Made by a program: the position numbers and the translations under genes. Below, piece after piece: positions 1-13,100 of a stretch of 64,000 nucleotides of DNA. The DNA is from Rhabditoides inermis. Taxonomy: Eukaryota > Nematoda > Chromadorea > Rhabditida > Rhabditidae. The notes under the pieces were generated by a model. That model made no database searches. It had not been told where the DNA came from and saw only the letters and a list, made by a program, of their open reading frames with translations. The DNA lies in NCBI GenBank assembly GCA_963966185.1, contig CAWZYM010000205.1, positions 946,001-1,010,000 on the forward strand. The letters run 5' to 3'. The number at the start of each line of letters is the position of its first letter. Within the stretch, counting starts at the first letter, position 1.

Positions 1-1195
1 CCAGACCGTCCAGCGAGATCGGAAAATATCAAACATTATAAGCACATGAGATATGTATGGAGAAAATACGGCTTTCAAGCTTCCCAGACCGATCTTCAAA
101 ATGCGTGTTTTCAGTCTGTCGGAAACGCAATGCGCTGATATTGTGCACTGTCTGCGCGTAAGTGCGGTCAGTGGGCGGGGCTTAGCCTTGACTTGGCTGA
201 CCGCGCGGCGAGTCTCCATTCTAGGCGTTGCTGTTCCACCCTCCCTCCCGCACAGCAACATCCGCAGGCCACCTTCCGCCCTCCCGCCCGGTGGCTTGTT
301 CTCGCACGAGCACACCTCAGAACACGGGCCTCCGCCGAAGGCCCCATGCCCGGCCTCACTGCACATGCTATATTGGACGCTGCTGTATCGCGAATAACCC
401 TACACCCAATATCACCTCCATTAACTTGCGCGCCGCATCCCTGCTCCGCGTTAGCTACCGTACCGTACCGTACCGCGCACTCGAGGACCAGGACTAGACA
501 TCCGCCCTCCCGCTAGCATACTCGTAGTATAATATTAGAGTGCAGTTAGCGGTACGGCACTCTCAACTCCGCGCCACGTTCTCCACTTCTTCCATAGGTA
601 TACGGTAATGTCCCTTTTCTCATATTTTAACCCAACACCTTCAGCTGAGGTACGGTTTTCAATGTACTTTCAGCCGCTGTCTTACGTCTTTCGCCACGCA
701 AGCAGCTACCAGCATACCGAGACACCAAGACCAAGCAAGAGATGAGGCGACCCCGTCGCCCGATCCGTCGACAGTCGACGGTGCTAAACCCCACATACAT
801 TGCGTTTCTCTACCCGAATAAAGCACGCCCTTCCCCCTACATTTGTGTTTACGGTTACAGACTTTAAATTAGCGTTATGGCGTAGCGCAGCGAAGTTATA
901 ACAAGTGTTTATTCGGAATCGCAAGCATGGCCAAGACACGACCAACGCACAGAAGTACGAAACGAAATCACTCATAGGCACATCACGATCAGATTGTCGC
1001 GTTGCCGAAGATCTTATAATGTTCGTAAAAAAGTAACTGACTTTAGATATGAAAACACGATAAAAAATAAGTATCACTGCGAAACTATCTCGCCGAGAAC
1101 TATCCGCAGTCAATTAGAAACACTTGTTGTTTGAAAAACTTGTAATTAATACCAAACTCATATCGTAAATAGTAAATAGAGACAGACCGGCGTAC
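1..1195. other. Left-edge region with no supported gene
   Basis: I see no exon with convincing splice sites here. Positions 160-500 are GC-rich with a CCGTACCGTACCGTACCG run near 460. Positions 780-1190 are AT-richer and hold only short open frames without coding character. Since the minus-strand gene to the right leaves its last visible exon with a good splice donor at 1195, part or all of this stretch may be an intron of that gene. Confidence 0.4.
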
Positions 1196-2778
1196 CTCAT
1201 GCCGATTCGCCATTCCTCTCACTTCGACGACGAACGTGCCGACTTCCGTGAACTCCTGCGGCACCGACTGGCAGATGTGGTCAGAGCGCACCTGAACAGA
1301 CAATCTACATCATTTGAAATCATTCGCACACATACATAGTTTTCCGGTTCAAATTCCCTACTTCCTCGAAGCTTCTCAAAAACCCCAGTCCTCAGTTGCC
1401 CAGCCCACACCTTCACCACATGCGCTGACCGAATATGGCAACAGAACAACAACACAATGATAGGAAACGACAAGAAACATGATCCACTACAGTACACCCC
1501 ACTGAGCTACAGTATCCACAACATCCACTACAGTATACCCACTCCCTCACTCACATTGGCGGCATCCGATATGAGTATACCCGCCACTTTCATGAACGTC
1601 GGCGCGTCGTACGAGTAGATCGGCCAGTCGAGGTGCATCCCCGCTATCTGAAAGATTATTATAGTATCTTATTTATGAATTATTACATGCAATGAACACA
1701 TAAATCTAAGAATTATTTTTTCTTGATAAATGAACGTGATCAGTAATATCAAATACGCTTTACTCATCATAGTAATAGAAGTGGGCTCAATCCTTGATGC
1801 AACCATAGCATTGCTCTTTCCGTAAATTTCATGTTTCTTGCCGACTATAGATCTGAGACCGGAATTCACCCACAATTGTATTGCGTAATCAAGCTTTAAC
1901 ACAAAAAAAACACATGAGCAGCTTGCAAGATGGTCGAAATAAAACTTTTTTCACCGTTTTCCCATTAGTTTAGGCGGATGTTCTTGCAATCAAATCAAAT
2001 CAAATCAAATGTTTATCGGGAATCGTTATATCTGAATATGACAACACAATCATGATGCTATGAAGCATACAGTTATGCCTAAGATGCTAGATATGAATCT
2101 TGCAAGCGGTTATGTACTCACCTCATTTTCCACAAACACCCGACCAGCCGCCGAGCCACCGACGCCTGAATAGACACAATCAGACAATAAGTAAAACGGG
2201 GAGCTGGAGAAAGATGGTGAACATAGTTTCGACTGCTGTCATCATTCTTCGAACTCACCGTCGACATGCATACTACCCGCAGCCGTCTTCTCCCTCTGCT
2301 CCTCCTCCTCCTCCCTCTCCTTCTCCTGCTCCACCTCACCCGACTGATCCGACACAGCCGTCTTGTCTCGGGTCAATAGGCGAACAGTGCTGCAAACGAT
2401 CAATAAATCGATACAAGGTACTGTAACTCACTGTGGTCTTTTCATTGGTCGACCGCGAGGGCGCACCGGCTGATGCGACTGGGACGGTCTGAACAGACAT
2501 GTAAACAACAACAAAAACCCAGGTAAACAACAAACAACCTTTCGTCCTGTTGCCATAGCTGCATGGCTAGATCCTCGGCCGCATCTTCAATCACATCCAC
2601 ACTTACCGAACTACCCGGCAAATCACCACCGTTCATCTGATCAATCAATCAATAAATCAATCAATCAATCAATCAATCAATCGAATGATATTGATTTCCT
2701 TCATCCACTCACTTCACAAGTATACCACACGGCCACGAACCGACTCTCACTCTCATCCCAGACAAACATCATTTGCAT
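1196..2778 (-). CDS. Unrecognised multi-exon gene, 3' end beyond the window
   Basis: Seven minus-strand exons join in one frame: 2778-2713, 2636-2607, 2488-2432, 2343-2259, 2165-2122, 1647-1555 and 1291-1196. Each is bounded by good donor and acceptor sites and the phases agree. I do not recognise the product. It begins MQMMFVWDES if the ATG at 2778 is used, which is the weakest part of the model. It passes through an acidic low-complexity stretch of about 20 Glu/Lys/Gln/Arg residues (exon 2343-2259), then two well-structured exons containing WPIYSYDAPTFMKVAG and HICQSVPQEFTEVG. The last visible exon ends at a donor, so the coding sequence continues left of the window. It lies about 460 bp downstream of the unc-84 stop on the same strand, so co-transcription is possible but unproven. 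The exon set is fairly sure; the start and the function are not. Confidence 0.6.
1983..2050 (-). repeat. 3'-terminal fragment of a retroelement with an ATTTG pentamer tail
   Basis: On the minus strand this reads SYSDITIPDKHLI then a stop, running into four copies of the pentamer ATTTG. The same ending (SYSAITIPNEHLT and an ACTTG pentamer tail) is at 39278-39345. Both look like 3' ends of one family whose transcripts end in a short tandem repeat, as in some LINE clades. It lies in the intron between the exons at 2122 and 1647 of the unrecognised gene. Confidence 0.55.
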
Positions 2779-3241
2779 AACCTCATAAACAACTTCTTTT
2801 ATTATTATCGACGTTACACGTAGACGCAATAGATCATTACATGAACGAGGGGACAAAAATATACGGATACTATAGAACGTTCTACAAAATAAAAAAAAAC
2901 TCATCATGCGATTCTATACTGAAAGGGGGATGCAAACATAATACGGATAAATCATCGAGGTAAAAGCTTGGTAAGAGAAGAGTGAGACATAAGTTACATG
3001 AGAGTCCGCGGTGGCAGTACGAGAGATGAGAGAGAGAGAGTAGATCAGAGACAGGGTAGATCAGAGGTTCAGACGTATTTACATGCACATACAGAGAGAA
3101 AGAGTAGATTATGGATAAGCAGAATCAACAAGTGGGCAAAAAACACTAGTGGTCACAACAAAAAGACAACGGGATAAGAACATACTGTCTAAAACTCTTT
3201 CTCTTCAGTGACGTCATCGATGAGTCATCGGAGTCACGTCA
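2779..3241. other. Intergenic region between unc-84 and the downstream gene
   Basis: This holds the 3' untranslated region of unc-84 and the upstream region of the next minus-strand gene. There is a short GA-rich run near 3025-3045. I see no exon and no unambiguous promoter motif. Confidence 0.4.
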
Positions 3242-4469
3242 TCATCGGACAATGTTGCCGTGCACGCGGAATCGGTACAGGCACGTGTACTCCTCGCCGT
3301 GGTTCGTGTCCACCTGGAAAGACGATTACATCTCTCTTTTCATCATCTCCCCCCCCCTCCACCCCTCCCCCCCTACCTGCAGCTCCAGGATGTTCACTGG
3401 GTAGTCTGGCTGTTTCTGGATGGCGAAGAACTGCAGTGGCACCGCGTCCTCCCCAATCGCGTACACATACTCGCCCATCTTCACGCGCGTCTCAAAGTCG
3501 TTCTCGTCCTGGAAAAGTAATGACGTCAGATTTCCAAATATAACGTCACTAATAGTAGTTTCGTTTCGGTGTCATAATCATATCTGCTATTCCGGATAAA
3601 CTAATCAATCGCCCTGGTCCCTCAATGAAGAATAGTATAATGTATAAAGGGAAAGGAAAACGTAGGAAATCAACCAATCAATCGAACAACTCATTTGATT
3701 AAACGTAACCAATAAACGCACCTGGTAGGCATAGATGGTGAACTTCTCGGGTGCCGACTTGATGTTTCCCTCGGGGACGAGCGACGAGGTGAGGTGTTCG
3801 TAGGAGACGGACGTCACATGGACGGCGCGGCTGAGCTTGATGGTCAGGTAGCCACGGCCGCCCTTGAACGCCCAGCACACACCCGGCACCAGGGAGGGGG
3901 ACGTACGCTGCAACAACAGGTCACTAATTACACGTACTGCAAAAGGTGCCAATAGAGCACGTTTTGGTGACCAACTCAAGGGATGAAAGATGAAACACTT
4001 TTCAGAAACGCTCAGATATATCGACAGAAGAGATGACGATAGAAAGATGAGCGTACCTGAATGACGGTCCTGGGTCCGTAGCTCGAGTAGAACAGCGGCA
4101 CGTTCCAGATCGACTCCAGTCGGGTGGCCAGGTTGTACGTCTCAGAACACCTATGCAACGACGTCATCGAATGCCCTCTCCCTCTCTCTCTCTACTCTTC
4201 TCTCTCCCTCCCCCTTCTCCTCTCTCTCTCTCTCCCTCCTTCCCCCCACCCTCTCCCTCTCCCTCCCCCTCCCTCTCTCCACTCCCCCCCCCCGCTCACC
4301 TAGTGCTGAGCACACTCCCCCCGGCGCTCTCCAGCGCATAGTCCGGGATGCCCGTCTTGTCCGCGTCGTACTTGAGTATAGCCGCTCGGATCAGCCCCTC
4401 CACCTCCGCAGAGTCGATCCCGCCCACCGCCACCGGGGGAACCACCACCGGCGGGATCACTACCAGCTT
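3242..4469 (-). other. unc-84: SUN domain of UNC-84 (last five exons)
   Basis: Exons 4469-4300, 4150-4057, 3907-3722, 3508-3377 and 3313-3242 encode the conserved C-terminal SUN fold, which trimerises in the perinuclear space and binds the KASH peptide. The cysteine in CSETYNLA is the one that in SUN proteins bonds to KASH partners (family knowledge). The loop [15 protein letters not shown] and the terminal YRFRVHG are intact. Nothing suggests decay. Confidence 0.93.
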
Positions 4470-7400
4470 CTGCAAAGAAAGTGGTTTTTCGGTTTAAAAG
4501 CGTTTATAAAAAACTTTTCGGTATGTTCGTGATGTACGTTTCACTCTCAACACCAGCTCCTGGAATCACAATCAGAACCAGAATTAGATTATCTCGAATC
4601 AAGCGGCACACAACAACGATTACGTAAATTACAGGGGAATACGGTGAAGTAAAGAGTGCTTCTGAAAAGACAAAGCGTAAAGCACTAATCACTTAGAACT
4701 TCCAATTTATTCAATCCTCACGATATATACGCTTCTTACTTCACACAACTCGCTCGCTTGTCACAAACGACAATGTTGCGTCTAGTAAAAACCGTGAAAA
4801 ATTGTCCCTATCCGAACCTAAATGTCAGAGATGGGCTATAGTACATCACCGAATCTACTGTGTCCGACAAACAATGGACGCAGCCAGTACTCTCTTCTCT
4901 GTCTCATCATGACCATGTTCAACTGCCTAGCTCACGTCAACCTCAACCACCTTCCAACCACTCCCCCCCATACCTGTGCCTGCTCGCCAGCCTTGACCAG
5001 CAGCTGCTCCTCCCGACTCGCCAGACTCGCCTCGTACGCAGCCAGACGGGCGTCCAGAGACGCCGACACCACTGCGGCCACCTGAGAGACACGGTGAACC
5101 GAATCAAACTATCCAATATTCACATTCGCATGTGATACTCTATTCCTTTAAACGGTGAGTGCGGGCATTTCGAAATGTTCAGGATGAGTTTCGAAGAGAC
5201 TGTCCGCATCGAGCCCAAACTATCTCACTATCCTCTCCTCACCTAATTGACAATCACCACCTAATTGTCAAGATCGAATGGGAAATGACATCAATCACAT
5301 CCAACAATCACATTGAGAGAGACATCTCGAACTCGCCGCCCACCTCCTTGACAATCTCCTCCTGGCTGGGCATTGGCGGTAGTTCGATGGCCGGCGGGGG
5401 CTGCTGGCAGCACTCTGGCAGTGGGGGCGGCGGCGGACACTCCTTGTCGGCCATGATAACAACGGGAGGGGGGACGGGAGGAGGCGAGGGAACGGGAGCA
5501 GAGGAGGTGTGCTGCAAGGGAACATCATATTTTAATAGTGATTTATTCTACTCTAGAGAGTAGCGAATAGGATTAGCAAAGAAAACCTGTATTGAATTTT
5601 GTATTAAAAACGCGAACCACACGTTTCACTACAAATGTATTTGCTTTGCGAGTTAATGCAGGAGCAATAGCGATGTGCACTGCTTTTGATGGACCAAAAA
5701 CAACAGGGTTAATAGTTTTACGAAATGAATGCTCAACCCATCGACTGACCACTTCACGTCTCAACAAAAACTCGCACTCGCACCAAAATAATCCCACCAA
5801 ATCTCGAAAAGTATAGTGTCGGAATCCCAAAACGTCTCACTTGTTTACACTAGATTACAAAAGTTGACGAAAAACAAGCACTCACCATCCACGCGGCTCC
5901 AACAGCCCCGTGCACATCGGCGACTCTGGTGGCCAGCCATCCGACCACTCCCAGTAGAACACTCCAGAGAAGGGAGAGGACAGACGAGACGAGCGAGTAC
6001 ACAACGGACCACAACAGCCACAGCCAGCCTGGAAGCGTGTGTCACGTTTCATCTTCTCTCCGAAAACTGCGCATTTGTAAAACCGCAACTCTAGCTTACG
6101 CTCAATTTCGATTCTGAACCACCAACAAATGCGTACAATTGTGTCGAACAACGATGAGTGGTGACTTCTACGTTTCACATTCACACCAAACGAGGGACAG
6201 TCATCTGCATATACGTGACGCACTCCCGAAAACAACCCCCACTCACTGTTCATCCATGCCCACACCGAGTGGGACGCCTTCGAGCTCTCCGCCACCCAAC
6301 CGCCCACCATAGGCGTCACTCCCTTCTGGTACACCTGAAAACGTAAACACTAAACTCGGAGGGAATGTACACATTCTTTCACCTCTGCAGACACGTGTCT
6401 GTACAAGAGTGCATATCTCGAACAGGTGAACAACAACAAAATCGAGTACAGTGTGGTGGAAAAGCCACACAACCGTCCCACCCACCTCACTTGCCTGCAC
6501 ATACATCACGGCCTCATTGGCCATGCCTGCGGCGCCCCCTCCCAGTGCGTAGACTCCATCCCGCACTCCGGCCACTGCCCCTCCCACTCCGGCAGCAGCC
6601 GCCGCACCCGCACCAGTCATACTCTCGTAGGCAGCGGATGAGTAGGCGGACGCCATCTGGAAGTGGCAGAACATTTAGAGCAGGCAGACGCCAGCTGGAA
6701 TGTTAGTATTGGAACATTTCGAGATTCTAGTAGACAGACGCCATCTGTAGTGCACACAGTATTAGATACTACAAATTAGAACGTCTGGAGTTACAATCGT
6801 CCTTTGTTCGCCATGAGACCACTACCCCTACCCCAACCCACCTCGACTCTTTCAGCCCCAGCCAAACTCGAGCCCCGATGGGCAGACTCTACACCACTAC
6901 ACCCAACAACCATCACAACATTAAAATACGTTTCAAGGCATATAGTACCGCAGTGAATCGAAACCTGCTCCAATAGTTCTTTGTTACCCACAACACCACA
7001 CTCCAACCCACCTCGACTCCTCCCGCAGCCGCCTTCTCCATCTCTCCCGGGTGCTCGCGGCTCCACCAGCCGGCAGCCAGAAGGAGGAGCAGCAGGGGCA
7101 GCAGCCAGCAGCACCAACTACAAATATAGTTCTATGCTCGCAATAAGTTGCGCGCGGTGGGGTAGATCAGAGAAAGACGGAGAGTCAGCTCTCGGCAATA
7201 GCGCGCCAAACAAGAGAGGCAGACGGTTATGGCACCGTGTTTCGAACTGCAAGCGAGGTAGATCGAAAACTATCGCTCTGGCGCAGGCTATACACATACT
7301 CTTCCTTCCACTATCCGAAAAATACAGTAGAGTAAGAGGAAAGTGGGTTCTTCTTCGCGCACTGTATTACCGCATATTGTTATAGCACACTGCATTCATT

Positions 7401-9292
7401 GATAAACATGATAATGATAACCATTATCACATATGCATGTTCCACTCACCCGAAAGCGCACAGCGCCCTCCTCTTGACCGGGTGTCCCTTCCTCTCCTCC
7501 CTCTTCGTCAGACCAGTCGCCTCGCCGCCGGCAGCCACCAGAGCACGCGCCATCGCCAGCGAACCAACCACCGCGGCTACTGAAAGTAACTTATACATCA
7601 AATCAACAAGGTCAGAGATCCTAATAGTTATACGCAAACGTGACATCGCAATCACAACAACACGGAATGTGTTATAATAATCAACATATTCAAAGAGTAA
7701 TCAGTCACTCACCCAACACATTTCCCATGCCGGTCAACACATCATAAAAAATGAAATGCCAAAAAAAGATAGCTATAAACTCCCAAAATGACTGTGATGT
7801 CATATTCAGATTCCGTATAAATCTCTGAATCACACTCACCCAGCACACTCCCGGTTCCCGTCAGCACAGCATGCGCGGCAGCGAGTCCCCCCAGCAGCAC
7901 AGCTCGCGTGCCACTCGACATCCCCTCCACCACCCGTCGGCCGGCAGAGTAGACCGAGTACAGCGCAGTGTACATCGCGTCCCCGGTGGCGAAGGCGAGA
8001 CGGGTGAGGAGGAAGCCACTGCAATGGAGTGTAGTGAGATCACCTGACTTGCAAGATGCGGAAAATATGTTGCGCCCTCTCTTTATGTTCCGCAAACAGT
8101 CAGATTCATAATACACGCTTTTTAATGCCCAAAGGAGACATTATTTCACAGAAACACAAAAAAAATATGATTCAGCCGTAACATTATACCAAATCGACGC
8201 CTCCAATTGTAACCTTTTGTCCACGGAAAATCCAAACCCACTCCTCTAGCTGACCATTCCATCCCTAGCCTTCATCCCCACTCACCCCTGCTCTCCCCCA
8301 TCCACCGCTCCGTCCTGTCCGACCACCATCCGCTCCACCCTCTCCTCCTCCTCCTCCTCTCCTTCCCCCACAGTCCTCCTCGCTCCGCGGCGACGCAGTG
8401 TAGGCGTCGGCGTCGACGTCTCCCCCTCCCTCTCCATCCACGTGTAGTCACCAGCACCGCCCTGGTAGTACCTACAAAGCCTACATGCGTATCAGTAATA
8501 ACATGTGATGAATCCAAAATCCAAGATTATACGCACGAACAATATTCTATAATCTAATACAAACAATATAGCGTATCAATAAATCTTAGTAATAAAACAC
8601 ATTTCGGAATCAACCCACCTCCACATGGTCTCCTTGCCGGCGTTCCATCCGTTCTGCAGCATGTAGCGCGCGCGCTCTCCAATCGACATCAGACAGTCCA
8701 CTGCCCTGCCGACCAGAACGATCGGCAGGAAGGCGACGTACTTGACGCCGTTCCACATCTACACAGAGAGCATTGAGAGGGAGAGAGAGAGGGGGGGAGG
8801 GAGAGAGATAGGAGAGAGAGGGGGGAGAGATAAAGAGAGACAGACAGAGACCACCCACCACGCCGGCCACATGTCCCATCCTCTGTCCGACCGTCTCCCT
8901 CGGCTTGTCCCCGCCCCTCCACACCCGCACCGTGCGCACCTTCACTTGCGCCGGCGGCGCGGCTCCTTCCGCGGGCGCCACGCGATGAGAGTGAACCTGT
9001 GATATACAGATTATATCATTAACGCATTCCGCTTTCTTCATTTCAAGACAATCAATCAATGATGGCATACTCATTTTGAATATTGTAACTCTTGAAAATA
9101 CGTTTCTACTCATTCTCAAATTCGCTAATCTACGAACAAGAAGCAATAGTGTCGACAAAAAGAAGTGCGCTATAAAAAAAACAATCTAATCAAAACACAC
9201 CAATACCACTCCATTGTAACATGAAACATAAATACAAACGCTTATTAAGCCTTCGAATGATCTATATAATTGTAATGAATAACACCTCGTCA

Positions 9293-9348
<56 letters not shown>

Positions 9349-9941
9349 AACCACTCACCACCTCGTCATCGTCCGTGTCATAGTCGGCGGCGAGACGGGG
9401 CACGTCCCTCGATCGAAGGTGGTACGCAGTCTCGGCGCGGCCGCGGAAAGGAGACGTCACCACGTCAGAGATGGTGGACAGACTGGAACGTAACCATAAA
9501 GGTAAAGGTAGTCGAACGATTAAAGAGATCACTCCGCGGAGGGGGTTGAAGGAAGCGAATTACCGAACGATACGCGCACAGTTTAAGTATACTATAGAAA
9601 ACGTCATGCATATAAACTATACACAAACAAATAACATATACATTTTCGTTATATATTGCTCCCATGTATGTCTATTGTGTATCCTTGTCGAAACATTACA
9701 TTACATGATGTCAAACACAAACTCACCCAGTGTACGCTCCGTTGACAGCCTTCTCCAGCGGCCAGAGCATCACGTAGACGAGTTGGGTGAGCAGGTAGTA
9801 GAGGGCCTCGTGAGACCTGTAGAGGTGAAGAGGTGAGAGGGGGAGAGAGAAGGAGAAAGAGAGAGAGAGAGGGAGAGGGAGATAGAGAGAGAGCGAGAGA
9901 GAGATGAGAGGGGAGAGAGGAGAGAGGGGGAAGAGAGAAAT

Positions 9942-9972
<31 letters not shown>

Positions 9973-10109
9973 GAGAGAGAGGAGAGAGAGACCCCACCTC
10001 GTCCACACTCCCTTCTCGCCCTCGCGCACTTCGGCCGCAATGTTCCTGCGCACCGCCGCGCGCGGCAGCTTCGGCGTCTCATCGTCCGGCTGACTGAAAG
10101 GGGGGAGAC

Positions 10110-10151
<42 letters not shown>

Positions 10152-13100
10152 GCATCACCACCACACTCACGCAGCAGTAGTCTTGACAGTTCTCGTCACA
10201 ACACGCTCTCCCCCCTCGCTGAATCCCTCGTCAGCCGAGCTGTCTCCCCTGCCCCCTCCTTCCGGACTCGCTGGCTGGCTGCCGTCTCCGACGATCGGAC
10301 GAGAACGCAGGTCGTGCAAGACGACTGAGCGACGCGAAGAACGCATGCTGACAACAACACCACAGTGAACTTGGATTGTACAGGAACAATGTCACATAGT
10401 GAAAGTGAGTAGTATTGAGATGAGGGAAATGGAAAAAAGGAGCAATGTTATGTGGTCGACTGCACAACAACCCATAAGAGTCGAAAACAATCGGAAAATA
10501 GGAGAAGGGGTGTCAAAACGATGATACAAACGAATCATTGAAATACTCGAGTGATAGAGACGAAAACAGAGTGATTGTGAAATGCAAAGAAATCACACTA
10601 ACAAGGAGTGTCGTTTAGGTCACAGAATCCGATGGTGACCAAACTGATATCAGAGATACCCTAGGAGGTCACTAGTCGAAAACCGTTTTCAAATCCACAT
10701 GACCGGCCATACGTTTCGAGATAATTACGTTTCAAATTTTGGAGGAGCTAAACCGTGTGGATTGCTTTTGCGGTCTGTCACTTCATTCGCGCGAGCTGTG
10801 AAACAGCGGCGTTGGCCTAGTGGATAGAGCGGCCTGCTGTCAAGCTGCATGATGTGGGTTCGCTCTCCGGATAAGCGTTTCATTTTGCCGACACTTTCCG
10901 GACTTGTGCTTTTTGGTGACAATTGGGCAGTTGGTAGAAAACTACTATCATCTTCTTTTTTTTCAAATCGAACGGTCATATGTCTTGTTGAGAGCTCATT
11001 ACAAAATGTTTGCGTTCTTTAGAATTCATTTCCAAAAATTTCGAAAAACGACGAAGGTTTCCACATGATCCCTCACCATGCGTGACTCCAACCATTCGAA
11101 CAAAAAAGTACAAGTCCCGAGAGAATCGGCAAAATGAAAAGCATATCCGGAAAGCGAACCCACAGCCTGCCGCTTGACAGACAGCCGCTCTATCCACTAG
11201 GCCACCGCCGCTGTTTCACAGCTCGCGCGAATGGAGTGACAGACCGCAAAAGCAATCTACACGATTTAGCTCCAAAATTTGAAACGTAAATATCTCGAAA
11301 CGTATGGCCGGTCATGTGGATTTGAAAACGGTTTTCGACTAGTGACCTCCTAGGGTATCTCTGATATCAGTTTGGTCACCATCGGCTTCTGTGACCTAAA
11401 CGACACTCCTTGTAAGTAATAAATGAAAAGTGAATTTAAAAAAATCGAAATGTTCACCTCGTCGACGGATGCGGCGGCGTGTCGTTGGAAGCAAAGGTGA
11501 GCCGGCGGCCGCGCACCTAGACGAATACATTAGATGACAAGCATCACCAACCATCATCCACGGGACCTCCGAAACCCGTAATATTGGTAATATTGAAACT
11601 CGCAGTATATATTTTTTACCGTAACCTTACTGTAATTCATATTGTCGTAATGACATAATGTCCTACTTGATTCCAGATAAACATTCCTATTCTGATCACT
11701 AATTAATCGATAAATCGCAACGCACCTCGGATGGGCTGGCGCGGTTGTCGAATTCGAGCACCTCGTCCGCATTGTGGATCGAAACGTGGCGGGCCTAGCA
11801 AGTGAATCATCCATCACTCATTCAATAACATTCAAAAACGTTGGCAATATGGCAATGTTATCTTCCTGCAAGCGAAAGTCGCATCCCATTATCATGACAT
11901 TTTATTAGGCATGATCGTAGATATATGATGCGTATTTTCCACGGCACATCAAAAGTTCAGAAAAAAGTTGGTGTATGTGCATGTGCATGTCAGAATTCAC
12001 AACCACTTAGAAAGGGCAAAAAATCCCGCGTACCTCCTTGGAGACATTGCTGGTGAAGGGTCTGGTGGCGGCGCGCGACATCTTGTAGGTGATATAGCGA
12101 TAGGAGGCGGTCAGTGGGTTCACAAACAGCATGAGCAGACGGTAGAGGAACGAGGAGGTGTGCACGATGACCGTGCGGGGACCTGGAGAAGACTACATTC
12201 GGAGCACGGGAGAGGGAGAGGCGAGAGGGAGAGGGAGAGGCGAGAGGGAGAGGGAGAGGGAGAGGGAGAGGCGAGAGGGAGAGGGAGAGGGAGAGGGAGA
12301 GGCGAGAGGGAGAGGGAGAGGGAGAGGGAGAGGGAGAGGGAGAGGGAGAGGGAGAGGGAGAGGGAGAGGGAGAGGGAGAGGGAGAGGGAGAGGGAGAGGG
12401 AGAGGGAGAGGGAGAGGGAGAGGGAGAGGGAGAGGGAGAGGGAGAGGGAGAGGGAGAGGGAGAGGGAGAGGGAGAGGGAGAGGGAGAGGGAGAGGGAGAG
12501 GGAGAGGGAGAGGGAGAGGGAGAGGGAGAGGGAGAGGGAGAGGGAGAGGGAGAGGGAGAGGGAGAGGGAGAGGGAGAGGGAGAGGGAGAGGGAGAGGGAG
12601 AGGGAGAGGGAGAGGGAGAGGGAGAGGGAGAGGGAGAGGGAGAGGGAGAGGGAGAGGGAGAGGGAGAGGGAGAGGGAGAGGGAGAGGGAGAGGGAGAGGG
12701 AGAGGGAGAGGGAGAGGGAGAGGGAGAGGGAGAGGGAGAGGGAGAGGGAGAGGGAGAGGGAGAGGGAGAGGGAGAGGGAGAGGGAGAGGGAGAGGGAGAG
12801 GGAGAGGGAGAGGGAGAGGGAGAGGGAGAGGGAGAGGGAGAGGGAGAGGGAGAGGGAGAGGGAGAGGGAGAGGGAGAGGGAGAGGGAGAGGGAGAGGAGA
12901 GGGAGAGGGAGAGGGAGAGGGAGAGGGAGAGGGAGAGGGAGAGGGAGAGGGAGAGGGAGAGGGAGAGGGAGAGGGAGAGGGAGAGGGAGAGGGAGAGGGA
13001 GAGGGAGAGGGAGAGGGAGAGGGAGAGGGAGAGGGAGAGGGAGAGGGAGAGGGAGAGGGAGAGGGAGAGGGAGAGGGAGAGGGAGAGGGAGAGGGAGAGG

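Noticed and set aside
193..516. Overlapping open frames in the GC-rich left edge
   Set aside because: Short, overlapping in several frames on both strands, with low-complexity Pro/Arg/Ser composition and no splice or homology support.
10806..10880. Functional tRNA gene
   Set aside because: A and B boxes are present, but acceptor and anticodon stems do not pair, and the module is repeated in inverted orientation within a foldback.
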